Of a stretch of 64,000 bases of DNA, positions 10,518 to 19,899 are shown piece after piece. The DNA is from Basidiobolus meristosporus CBS 931.73 (taxonomy: Eukaryota > Basidiobolomycota > Basidiobolomycetes > Basidiobolales > Basidiobolaceae). The position numbers and the translations under genes are program-made. The stretch is from contig MCFE01000240.1 of assembly GCA_002104905.1 (NCBI GenBank), positions 55,474 through 119,473 on the forward strand, in the 5' to 3' direction. Positions within the stretch are counted from its first letter, which is position 1. Each line of letters starts with the position of its first letter. Under the pieces are notes generated by a model that was given only the letters and a program-made list of their open reading frames with translations, was not told the DNA's origin and did no database searches.

Positions 10518-11528
10518 TGGCCCAGAATGAAACATGACATTGAGAAGCTAGTGAAAACATGCCCAAGTTGCCAAATCAACCAAGGCCAACCACAGAGAAT
10601 TGCTGAACTCTTACCCTTGGAGCGTGTAAGACCATTTGAAAGATGGGGAATTGACTTTATTGGAAGACTGCCAACTACCAGTAAATGCAACCGTTGGATC
10701 CTAGTAGCAATTGACCATGCCACTAAATGGCCAGTGGCTAAAGCTGTACCTATAGCCAGTGAACAAGAAGTTGCAAGTTTCATCAACCATGAGATCCTTA
10801 TGAAGTTTGGATGCCCTGTAGAGATTCTTTCTGATAGAGGTGCAAACTTTATGGCAAGGACATTGGAAGCTTACCCGGAAATGCAGCAGATCAAACACTT
10901 GAAAACCTTGGCATATCACCCCAGAACTAATGGAGTCACTGAACGGTTTAATGGATTGTTTGGAAAAATGCTGACCAAGTATTCAAATGGAGTTGTCAGT
11001 AGATGGGATGAGTATATAGACCAAGCACTCTTTGCATGCAAAGTCAGAGTACACAACACCACCCAGCAATTGCCATTTTACTTGGTGTATGGATGTAAAC
11101 CAAGGATTCCAGAAGATCTCACACAACCAAAGCTTACAGACACCTTAGAAGATGAACTCAGTCAGCCAAGTAGACACCAGCAGCTGGAACAAAGACATCA
11201 AGAGGCACAGACCAAAGTATCTCAAAGGGCAGAAAAGATGAAGCAGAGAATTGATAAGACTATAGCACCAGAAGCATTGACAGTAAGGAACTTTGTATTG
11301 CTAAGAAACAACAGTTGGAAGAAGTTTGAGCTACAATGGACAGGACCATTCAAGATCATCAGAGAATGTCTATTTGCAGCTTACCAACTAGTGGACAAAC
11401 AAGGCAATATTGGGGAAGACTTAGTGCAAAGGGACAGACTCAAGCTTGCAAGACTTGCTGATAATATTGAACCATCAAGATATTGGTATCACAAGAAAAG
11501 AGATTCAGGAGAACCCTCTCAACTTTAG
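10518..11528 (+). pseudogene. Gypsy G1 integrase
   Basis: This continues in frame from RT after the TGA at 10515-10517. The zinc-binding domain has its CxxC (CPSCQ). The upstream His seen in G2 as YGHLRIEG is Arg here (YGRLGIEG). The DDE core is present: WGIDFIGRL, ILSDRGANF and NGVTERFNG. The C terminus has the GPF/Y-type segment (QWTGPFKIIRE ... AYQLVDKQG). It ends 10 bp upstream of the polypurine tract. Apart from the lost His and the stop, it is well preserved. Confidence 0.9.
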
Positions 11529-11905
11529 CAGGGGAGAATGCTATGATCTGCTGCTTAAATGCTTAAGTTAGAGCAGTTTTTAGTCAAGTCAATTAGTTAT
11601 ATGCTTAGCTTATCAGTATATCAGTATTATCTATCAAATCAGTGGCATTAGTCAGCAAATTAATCAACAGATCCTTATCAGACAGAAATAGATATATTAG
11701 GTAGGATCTTATTGGGTGATGATGATGAATCAAATGAGTCATCAGCCACAGCCTACATTAGGAAATACAATTAGTCAGCAATTGATCTGGCAAAATGTAT
11801 ATAAGGAGCTGCTGGAATCTCAATAAAGATCAGTTCAAGTTTTAGTGAATACAATACTAGCTAAACTCCCTATTCCTCTACAACTCTTATACCAAGACTT
11901 GTGAA
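11526..11905 (+). repeat. Gypsy G1 polypurine tract and 3' LTR
   Basis: The polypurine tract AGCAGGGGAGAA (about 11527-11538) precedes the 3' LTR, which starts TGCTATGATC at 11539 and ends around 11905 (ACTTGTGAA, a decayed ACTTGTAACA). The next base begins the inverted gag segment of G2 (CTTACTGGCTGAG). No normal target duplication is present here. Confidence 0.85.
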
Positions 11906-11999
11906 CTTACTGGCTGAGTAATACAGATGATTATGTGAGAGTTCCCATCAATTGTTGAGACTGAAGTTGATTTGGTGGGTTCCAAGTTAATTACAGCTT

Positions 12000-13059
12000 T
12001 CAAGTAAATTGCTCTGGCATGCACTCATTCAATGCTCCTGAGTCAATCATGATCTTGGCAGGTACTCCATTGATTACTCCATTCAAGTATAATAGCTTTC
12101 CTGAGTGTGAGATCATCTGGGATAGGTATTCCTCTGTCATACAGAAGGTGAGTTCTAAGTCTTCTTCAAGTTCATCCTCCATGTTACTATGCTCCATGGA
12201 CTCAATAAGGTTAAAGGCTCTTGATGGCTGGTTCCATTTCTTCTCTGAGGGCTGTACTTTGCAATATGCCCCTGCTGGTGGCAATTGAAGCAAGGTCCTT
12301 TCTTCTTACATTCTTCTGAGTTAGGAGTTTTCTGCATAGCATCTATTTCCATTGGCACTGCTTCTGATTATCTTCTTTGTAGTGATTGTAGCCTCTCCAA
12401 TTAGTCATTGTGGGCTTCCAAACCCCAAACATAGCTGAGTCATAATTGATGGCAATCTTGATGGCTTCTTCAATAGTCTGGGGTCTTCAATATTTCACTT
12501 CCTTACAAGTTCTTTCTTTCAACCCATCAACAAAGTATTCAACTTGATCCAGAGGGTCCATTCTTTCAATTTGCTTGAGTTGACATCTATATTCATAGAT
12601 GTACTCTTGGATCATTCCTTTCTGCCTGAGTGTCTTCAACTTTCTTCCTAGTAGTGTCTGTTGGTGTGGGGGCTCAAAGGCATCCTGAATTTCTGACACA
12701 AACTCATCTCAGGTAGAGATTATAGAGCATCCCATCATGGTGGCTGACCTGATCTTGTTGTGGTACCACTGTAAAGCTGCATCTGCCAGGTAAGAGGCTG
12801 CATAATTTAACTTGCATTCTGGAGCAATTCCCTTAGCCTTGAAAGCTGCTTCAATCTGGAAGAGCCAAGTTCCCAGGTTTTCATTGACTCTACCATGGTA
12901 CCCATTAACCTTCACACTAAAGTTGCTCTTGACAGGGTTTTGCTGGCTTTGGGCCATGGTAGTCATTCCTTGTTGCTGCTGGCTAATGATCTGGAGTAAC
13001 TGTTGCTGCTGGGCCAGGATTTGTTGCATAGCATTCTTCCATTCTTGATTTTTGGACAT
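12000..13059 (-). pseudogene. Gypsy G2 gag and protease start (broken)
   Basis: This is the sister of G1 gag without the 671-bp insertion. It opens MSKNQEWKNAMQQ at 13059. It shares with G1 the stop after CSIIST (TGA at 12709-12711), the frame change before MPMEIDAMQ, and the zinc knuckle ending in Ser (HIAKYS). A further stop falls after CKEVKY, at the same codon that is stopped in G1 but as TGA rather than TAA. The protease core reads IMIDSGALNECM. Confidence 0.85.
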
Positions 13060-13117
13060 CTTGAAGGTAGCGTCTTCTTTCTTCAGGAGGGATGTTTCTA
13101 GTTATTGCTGCTGCCAA

Positions 13118-13485
13118 TGTTACAAATCTTGGTATACAAGTTGTAGAGGAATAGGGAGTTTAGCTAGTATTGTATTCACTAAAGCTTGAACTGATCTTTT
13201 TTGAGATTCCAGCAGCTCCTTATATACATTTTGCCAGATCAATTGCTGACTAATTGTATTTCTTAGTGTAGGCTGTGGCGGATTACTCATTTGATTCATC
13301 ATCTTCACCCAATAAGATCCTACTTAATATATCTATTTCTGTCTGATAAGGATCTGCTGATTCATTTGCTGACTAATGCCACTGATTTGATAGATAATAC
13401 TGATATACTGATAAACTAAACATATAACTAATTGATTTGACTCAGAACTGATCAAACTTCAACATTCAAGCAGCAAATCATAACA
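13118..13485 (-). repeat. Gypsy G2 5' LTR, inverted (368 bp)
   Basis: The LTR is the same length as the G1 5' LTR and closely similar, with both termini intact (TGTTATG at 13485, TGTAACA at 13118). The outer terminus is joined directly to internal pol sequence at 13486. Confidence 0.9.
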
Positions 13486-13820
13486 TAAGGATGAATATCA
13501 ATGACAATGAAGATGATCTACAGGCCAATATATTTGGGAACTGCAAGTTTGTCCTTGTACTTGGAAAACCTGGCTATTTTGTTGTAATCCATCAATCAAC
13601 TGGAGAACCCAAGCTACTCAGATCCTGAAGGACAACAAGACCTATGAGCTATTACCTGCCAGACTAGATTTTAACTTGGTCAACTCCAGTGTGTGTGAAA
13701 CAAGTGAACTTAGCAAGACACAGTTCTGTAGAGCACTAAGAAAAGGCACCCAGATGCTCCTCATGGCAGTATTACAGGAGGATTCCTCTACTCCAGTACC
13801 CCAGAAGGTCAAGACTCTAT
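13486..13820 (+). pseudogene. Gypsy G2 protease end and RT N-terminal spacer
   Basis: This segment is collinear with G1 8554-8882 (the LGKPGYFVVIHQ block, then VCETSELSKTQFCRAL and VLQEDSSTPVPQK). The RT itself is missing: at about 13821 the sequence changes to half a MITE, and gypsy homology returns at 14071 in RNase H. Confidence 0.85.
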
Positions 13821-14070
13821 GGAGTACCAGATGCATGTCTTCAGTCCTTTGGTTGTCTTACACATCATGCACAACATTGATCCAAAAAAAAGGTCAAAAA
13901 ATGGATTTTCTCCAACACAATGGGTGAAACACAGGGGCTGCTTTGCATGAAGATGCAGAGCTATGTTTCACACTCTGGTGCCAAGCGTAGGTCTACTATG
14001 CCTCTCTGGCATGCAATGGCACTATTTGGCACTCATGGCTCAATGTGGCACTATCCAATGGAACAAGTCT
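13821..14070 (+). mobile_element. Foldback MITE M2, right half only
   Basis: The segment matches the right arm of M3 (41408-41657), including the poly-A run near GATCCAAAAAAAAGG and the terminus GGAACAAGTCT at 14060-14070. The left arm is missing, and so is the gypsy RT segment corresponding to G1 8885-9990. A deletion after MITE insertion would explain both losses. Confidence 0.7.
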
Positions 14071-15381
14071 AGTGTATGAGAAGGAGATGCTTGCTATAAT
14101 ACACTGTTTGTAGGCATGATAATACTATATTAAAGGAGTCAAATGCACCATGAAGACTAATGATACCCATCTCAGGTATATATCTACTCACAAGGTGCTC
14201 TCTAGCAGAATGACAAGATGGAGTCAATACACTCAGCAATTTGATTTGGGGATTGTCTACTGCCCTGGGAAAAACCCCACAGTTGCTGATGTCTGGTCAA
14301 GATCAGAACAAGTTGCACAACTTAACTTGGTGCCTGAGTCAGATTGGCTTAGCCTATCACCAAATTTCCTGAAGGACCAAGCCATTCCTTATGAGGTGGA
14401 TGAAGAGATCAAGAAGATAATCCAGGATGAAGCCAGCAAATCTGTGGTACAGGATGAAATACTCTGCCAAATTGTTGATGGAAGCCCTATTGCCTATTGC
14501 CCTTATGTTGCTTGCCTGGATTTGATACATAGGCTACACAATGCATATGGACATCTTAGAATTGAAGGAACCTATAGCCTTGTAAGAGCCAGAGCATGGT
14601 GGCCCAGAATGAAACAAGACATTGAGATGCTAGTAAAGACATGCCCAAATTGCCAAATCAACCAACACCAACCACAGAGAATTGCCAAACTCTTTCCCTT
14701 GGAGTCCGTAAGACCATTTGAAAGATGGGGAATTGACTTGATTAGAAGACTGCCAACTACCAGTAAATGCAACCTTTGGATCCTAGTAGCAATTGACCAT
14801 GCCACTAATTGGCAAGTGGCTAAAGCAGTACCTGTAGCCATTGAACAAGAAGTTGCAAGTTTCATCTACCATGAGATCCTTTTGAACCTTGCGTGCCCTG
14901 TAGAGTTTCTATCTGATAGAGGAGCAAACTTTATGGCAAAAACATTGGAAGCTTACCTGAAAATGCAGCACATCTGACCCATGAAAACCTTGGCATATCA
15001 CCCCAGAACTGATGGAGTCATTAAGCAGTTTAATGGATTATTTGGAAAAATGCTAGCCAGGTATGCCAATGGAGCTGTCAGTATATGGGATGAGAATATA
15101 GACCAGGCACTTTTTGAATGCAGAGTCAGAGTACACAAAATCACCCAACAATTGCCAATTTGCTTAGTGTATTGATGTGAACCAAGGATTTCAGGATATC
15201 TCACACAACCAAAGCTTACAGTCACCTTAGAAGTTGAATTTAGTCAGCCAAGTAGAGACCAGCAGCTGGAACAAAGATGTCAAGAGGCACAGGCCAGAGT
15301 ATCTCAGCATGCATGAAAGATGAAGCAGAGATTTGATAAGACTATATCACCAGAATTGTTGATAGTTGGGAACTAGGTATT
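14071..15381 (+). pseudogene. Gypsy G2 RNase H and integrase
   Basis: The region carries the end of RNase H, then the integrase with YGHLRIEG, WWPRMKQDIEMLVKTCPNCQ, WGIDLIRRL and FLSDRGANFMA. The third catalytic position is lost: where G1 has GVTERFNG this copy has GVIKQFNG (Glu to Lys). Stops occur near 14975 and 15173. H1 is inserted at 15382 within the C-terminal coding region, and the gypsy frame resumes at 18803. Confidence 0.88.
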
Positions 15382-15427
15382 AGACTTGTTCCGTTGGATA
15401 GTGCCACATAGTGCCAGCCTGTTTATA

Positions 15428-15447
15428 GTGCCGGATCGATCCGGCAC
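15428..15447. repeat. 20-bp perfect palindrome in H1 terminal region
   Basis: GTGCCGGATCGATCCGGCAC reads the same on both strands and lies about 45 bp inside the left terminus, among repeated ATAGTGCC motifs. Equivalent sites in H2 (37547-37566) and H3 (49626-49645) have lost all three CpGs. It could be a transposase-binding or regulatory site. Confidence 0.8.
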
Positions 15448-15564
15448 CCTACGGCACCATCTGGCACTATAATTTCTACCATGATGCCAGTGGTATGATA
15501 CAGTTACTGGTAATTTTACTCAATCTTACTTATGTTGCTCAGAATAGTGCTTTCCTTGCTTTAT

Positions 15565-16449
15565 TTACTCTTCATAATGCTCCAGACACATTTCTCTCAG
15601 TGGATGTCTTCTTGTATGAACATACTGTGCATTAATAAGTATCTTAACTATTTTACCTATTCTGCTGTTTTCTCCTATATATGACTTTCCTCTGTATTTA
15701 CCTGCCAATATGCTGAATCTCTTCAGATATCCAAATGTGTGCTCTACCCTTACTCTGAAATGATTAAATATCTCATTGTAGAGCTTCTGCTTCCTGCTAA
15801 GTACACCATTCCTTGGCTTCCTATAAGCTGTAATACATCCTAATCTCTGACAATCCTCTCCTATATAAGCTAAGTCTGCCATACATTTCTCCCCTCTACT
15901 GAATTCAGGATGATTCTCTACTCAGAGTGCTTTGTCATGCCTACTTCCAGCAAATGGCCCACTAAACCAGATGATGTTACCCTCAATGTCAGACAGTGCT
16001 TGAAACTTCACACAGTGTGCCTTGTACTTGCCAGAATAAAAGTGTCTCTGCCCTCTAGAAGGTCTGTTAATCCTCACTGGGAAGGTATCCAAAATACTCC
16101 TGATATGGAACCTGTTGCTGAACACTCTGGGATATGGAAGTCTATTGGAGCTTCTGAACCTAGTATTCCAAGCTTGCTCTAAGTCATTCATACCCTCTGC
16201 AAGGTGGTTCTCCATTGCTGTCAGCTGGGAATGAAAGCTTCTAGGACTTTTGTTGCCATGGATGGTGGGATGAAACCTTGTAGGGCAATAGTTATTGTAA
16301 TAGCAGAGAAGCTTGACAAGAGATCTCCTTGAGTAGATTGGGGTTGATGGTCCACAGTACTTGGAATAGATCTCCTCTAGTGTGTCAAAAGGAAATCCAG
16401 TGGTAGTGATGGGATTGATGAGAAAAGACCATTCAGATGAGTAAGTCAT
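15565..16449 (-). pseudogene. H1 Harbinger transposase (DDE_Tnp_4 type), one stop
   Basis: The start is ATG at 16449 (MTYSSEWSFLINPITTTG). About 295 residues would be read through a single TGA at 15922-15924, which replaces a Trp that is TGG in H2 and H3. Motifs in order are: an N-terminal helical region with RRSLVKLLCYY; the first Asp in LSDIEGNIIWFSGPFAG; the second in GSRHDKAL; and the Glu in FRVRVEHTFGYLKRFSIL. The last is the signature of PIF/Harbinger nucleases. It is somewhat short for the family, so an N-terminal exon could be missed. The accessory gene lies upstream on the opposite strand. Confidence 0.9.
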
Positions 16450-16808
16450 ATTAAAATTGGTAGATGATCATATAAATGCGGTTTGAATCAATTTGGCGCA
16501 ATTCGCCTTATTTATCTGATTTTTAATACATTATGGTTAAATCTCCATCAATTGCCACGTATCCCATCATTATGTCGCAAAAATCATCCGCAAACAATGC
16601 CTTGATACTTTTATTGATGCTTTAATCATAGGTCTATAATCAAATAGGAAATCTGCGATTGATGTGATCTGATCCGTGTCAACATGATCCGAGATGCATC
16701 ATGCATAATATATGGAGATTTCAACAATCACATTAGTTTTCATATATATTTCATATAAGACCAGGTTGATGTCAATATACTGCTGTATAAGTATCCAAAT
16801 CCGTTGCT
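16450..16808. promoter_or_regulatory. H1 shared divergent promoter region
   Basis: These 359 bp separate the starts of the transposase and the accessory gene, which point away from each other. H2 has an equivalent spacer. I see no unambiguous TATA box; the stretch is AT-rich and has no supported gene. That it drives both genes is inferred from gene arrangement. Confidence 0.55.
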
Positions 16809-18056
16809 ATGGTCCCCATACCAAGCCTCAACTCATCTTTAGTACAACCCAGACAAAACCCATCCCCCAGCTCACAAGCGCGGTCCGGACCGGAAAAGTC
16901 AATGTCGGATCCATTTGAATTCTTGCCAAATGATTTTAGTATGGCCCAAGTGTCTATGATGAGCCTTCATACAGATATTTGGGCACTACTGATTAATCTA
17001 GCAGAACTAGATACCTCAGAGAGTCGACAAAGATGGAAGAATTTGAGTAGAAAGCTGTGGCATGAGTTCTACATCAAGATGCCAGCCGATGTATGTAAAA
17101 AGATATATAACAAGACAAGTATTGAAATCAAGAATGAGCTGAGAGTGAGGGGATTTGACAAAGAAGCCGCGCGGGAGCAATTTCGCGCGCAATTTGCACA
17201 GTACGGGCCGGACGCGTCTGTTTGTGCCTCAACTTTGGGAACCAAAGAGATTTTGAATGAGTTTTTGCCTCAAATGACTAATGTACTACGTGATATATTA
17301 GTAGAGCTAAGTGGCTTCCGAGAGCAATATACACAGGACTCATCCAGGCAACAGCTCCAAAGTATCAGACAGAGGGTAAGTGAATACCTTGAGGAATCAG
17401 ATGGTGAGCTTCAGGAGGAAGAATGCAGACCGCGAGCAACATCATCCAGATCGCACCAGCACGCCTCGCTGGATTCCCTACCATCTCTTGCAACCACAGC
17501 GCGCCAGCGCACGTCAGTCCAGAGTACGCCAACACCCTTTACCGGAACGCCCCTCCTCAAGTCAACGCGCGTCGGGTCAACGCGCGCGCTTCAGAGCAAA
17601 ACTACAAGAACTTGCCAAACTGCTCATTTAGACACAAGTCCATTGGAGCGGACCGAGTCACGTCAACTTGCAGCATCACATTGAACTCAGCCAAGGGCCA
17701 TCTCAACGCATCAAGGCGCGCCTGCGCGTGCCGTTTTGCCTGACCATCAGCAAGTTACTTCTGGTGAACTGACTGATGATGACCAACATGAAGTGCCTCA
17801 ACCACCAGAGCCCTTGGCAAGTAAAAGAACGTGTCAGCACGTGGCACCACAGGCTGGTTCAGTTGGTTCAGTCGGAGCGATTCAGCGCGGCCAAGCTGCA
17901 GCATTGCACTCATCAACTAGGAGGCAAAATACTGACTACAAATACACAAGTAGCCAAGATGATAGTCAGCCAGGAAGTAGTATAGGTGTGCAAAGTGAGT
18001 CACTACCAAATGCTTCAGTAGTAATCCCTGTGAGAAAAAAACCCAGGAGAAGATGA
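16809..18056 (+). pseudogene. H1 Harbinger accessory protein with internal TGA
   Basis: The frame opens MVPIPSLNSSLVQPRQ and contains a helical, Trp-rich segment (IWALLINLAELDTSESRQRW, NLSRKLWHEFY) that may correspond to the Myb/SANT-like DNA-binding partner usual in PIF/Harbinger elements; I cannot confirm the fold. A second helical block (NEFLPQMTNVLRDILVELSG) and a low-complexity Ser/Arg/Thr-rich region follow. TGA at 17682-17684 interrupts, but the same frame stays open for about 120 more codons, ending in a basic nuclear-localisation-like RKKPRRR. H2 and H3 have the TGA at the same place, so a short intron, readthrough or inherited nonsense must be considered. Confidence 0.75.
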
Positions 18057-18799
18057 TGTGATTGCTTTGAATCGCTCACATTTGTAATGATCCCGACAAC
18101 CCTTTTTTTTTGCGATCAGAATTGAGCCGTCGCAAATCAGTGATCATCAAATTTTTGATATAAGTAATATCAAGGTCGTCTCACATTTGAGACAGAACCC
18201 CTATAAATAAACACCCTGCATATATATACGTCATCTGTAATACCAGTGCAGCTATTGGATCTGTTTTGCACCTACACGATTGCTTGCGTGCTGGCTATGA
18301 CACCTTGTCCAATCACTAGGATCAGGGATTTACTTGCTCAATGAGCAAAATGAGATATTTAATGGCGAATCAGGTAGCTTTTTTGGTAGTCAATGAGCCA
18401 ATTGGGGGCTGCCAGCTTCAGGATACTTTTGGACCAATTAACCACTGAGATACCGTACAACTGGAGTGAGGGTAACCAAAATGGTAAGTATTAGTGTAGT
18501 TTATAGTGTGATACACATTTATTTCCATTTGCATTAAAGAAACATATCCAAATACCGGATTTTACCTGCTATAATAGCGGTATCCGATTGCGCACGTGAT
18601 GCAAACATTACAAGTTGGCGCAATCATCCGTTCCAACCTCATCGTGTCAGATTGCGCCATAGTGTGCAAGATCGTCCCGCATAGTGCAAAATTGTCCAAG
18701 AACAATCCTTCCTTCTGGTAGCTATAATATCGCACCCGATCGTTCTTTGCAACCGCAGATCACGCCGCACGCCCTGGCACGGTACGATGGAACAAGTCT
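18057..18799 (+). repeat. H1 right terminal non-coding region
   Basis: This contains no gene. It holds CpG-rich, repeated short motifs related to GCGCAAT and ATAGTGC, and ends in the inverted terminus GGAACAAGTCT. The same region in H2 (34195-34937) and H3 (45572-46538) shows progressive CpG loss. Confidence 0.7.
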
Positions 18800-18802
18800 A
18801 TT

Positions 18803-19407
18803 GCTGAGAAGCAATACTCAGAAGAAATTTGAGCCACAATGAACAGGACCTTTTAAGATCATCAGAGAATGTCCTTTGCAACTCACCAAGTAGTGGAAAA
18901 ACTAGGGAATATCTGGGACAATTTAGTTCATAGAGACAGACTCAAGCTTGCAAGACTTGCCAACAATACTCAACCATCAAGATATTGGCATCATAAGAAG
19001 AGATATTCAGGATAACCCTCTCAGCATTAGTAGGGGAGAATGTTATGATCTACTGCTTGATTCTTTAAGTTGGATCAGTGTTTAGTCATATCAACTAGGT
19101 ATATGTTTAGCCTATTGGTATATCAGTGCTATCTATTAAAACAGTAGCATTAGTCAGAAAATGAATCAGCAGATCCTTATCAGATAGAAATAGATTTATC
19201 AAGTAGGATCTTTTTGGTTGATGATGATGAAATCAAATGAGTCATCAGCCACAGACTACATTAGGATACACAATTAGTCAGCAACTGATCTGGCAAAAGG
19301 TATATAAGGAGCTGCTGGAACCTCAATAAAATCAGTTCAGTTTTTAGTGAATACAATACTAGCTAACTCTCTATTCTTTTAAAACTCTTATACCAAGACT
19401 TGCAATA
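18803..19407 (+). repeat. Gypsy G2 integrase tail and 3' LTR
   Basis: The end of the integrase gene resumes after H1 (the GPFKIIREC block), followed by the polypurine stretch TAGGGGAGAA and the 3' LTR (19041-19407, TGTTATGATC to about TTGCAATA). The right flank is a tnp2 relic. No target duplication can be defined because the left side of G2 is the inverted segment. Confidence 0.85.
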
Positions 19408-19524
19408 CTAGTCTACATAAGGGATGCTAACCCTACCACACTGCATAATGAAAACTCTCACAAAATGAAACAAGATCCAAAATTCTCCTCAAAACAAGTA
19501 AGATGGAGTAGGGAGTGGATAGGG
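19408..19524 (-). pseudogene. CACTA T3: tnp2 relic, left part
   Basis: This short stretch matches T8 near 44360-44477 (AAGATGGAGTAGGGAGTGGATA against AAGATGGAGTAGAGAATGGATA). It is the left flank of the site into which copia II-a inserted; the same relic continues at 22724. Confidence 0.55.
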
Positions 19525-19894
19525 TGTTGCAATTTAAGAAGTGATTTGGATGTAAGGAACTAATCCAGAATTAGTGATAATAGTTGAGCTATTGTTAATT
19601 CACAAAGAGGGTCAGTATTTATACCTTTGTAGAAGTGATACAGCTGTAATATTAAGTAAGGAGGGTTTCTAAATATTCAGGAGCATTCTGTAACAGTTTC
19701 AGGGTAAGTACATAATGTTTGGTAAAAAGTGCTAATTTGTTCTTGACTATAGGGGGATAGTCATAGGATCAAACATCTTAGGAAACCAACAAAGTTTGGG
19801 CTGTTACTTAGATCAACAGTGACCAAGACTAGTCTAGAGTGGTTGAATAAATTTTTGGCTGCTGAATGATATCAAATAGTCCACTGTTTTTATA
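19525..19894 (-). repeat. Copia II-a 3' LTR
   Basis: About 370 bp, collinear with 22356-22723 and with the II-b LTRs. The outer end reads TGTTGCAATTTAAG on the plus strand; the inner end has decayed. Confidence 0.85.
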
Positions 19895-19899
19895 CTCCG

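Larger units (their letters stand above)
6295..11905 (+). mobile_element. Ty3/gypsy element G1, nearly complete
   Basis: The element consists of a 5' LTR (6295-6662), primer-binding site, gag, protease, RT, RNase H, integrase, polypurine tract and 3' LTR (11539-11905). The order RT, RNase H, integrase places it in Ty3/gypsy. No chromodomain is evident at the integrase C terminus. It holds a 671-bp insertion in gag (7225-7895). The coding part has a gag stop, gag/protease frameshifts and a TGA between RNase H and integrase. On the left it cuts MITE M1; on the right its 3' LTR runs directly into the inverted gag of G2. Confidence 0.92.
11906..13485 (-). mobile_element. Gypsy G2: inverted 5' LTR and gag segment
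   Basis: On the minus strand this runs from an intact LTR terminus at 13485 (TGTTATGATT) through the LTR (13118-13485), primer-binding site, gag and the protease active-site region. It stops at the point equivalent to G1 position about 8553 (CAGCCAGTAAG). From 13486 the rest of the element continues on the plus strand from that same point (TAAGGATGAA). The bases CTTA (11906-11909) and TAAG (13486-13489) mark both junctions. This is a precise inversion of the LTR-gag half relative to the pol half. Confidence 0.88.
15382..18799 (+). mobile_element. PIF/Harbinger element H1, full length
   Basis: The element is bounded by AGACTTGTTCC (15382) and its inverse GGAACAAGTCT (18799), and flanked by ATT at 15379-15381 and 18800-18802. 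Removing it and one ATT restores the gypsy reading, so the 3-bp duplication is secure. It holds two divergent genes: a DDE transposase on the minus strand and an accessory protein on the plus strand. It is the CpG-richest of the three copies, which suggests it is the youngest or least decayed. H2 and H3 are sister copies. Confidence 0.93.

Noticed and set aside
17380-17743. Two overlapping Arg/Pro-rich frames inside the H1 accessory gene.
   Set aside because: They are alternative-frame readings of a GC-rich segment; the main frame keeps its protein across H1-H3 and these do not.
15382-18799. H1 as a possible new multi-gene system in host DNA.
   Set aside because: Terminal inverted repeats, a 3-bp target duplication and a DDE transposase with a sister accessory gene in H2 and H3 make it an ordinary Harbinger element.
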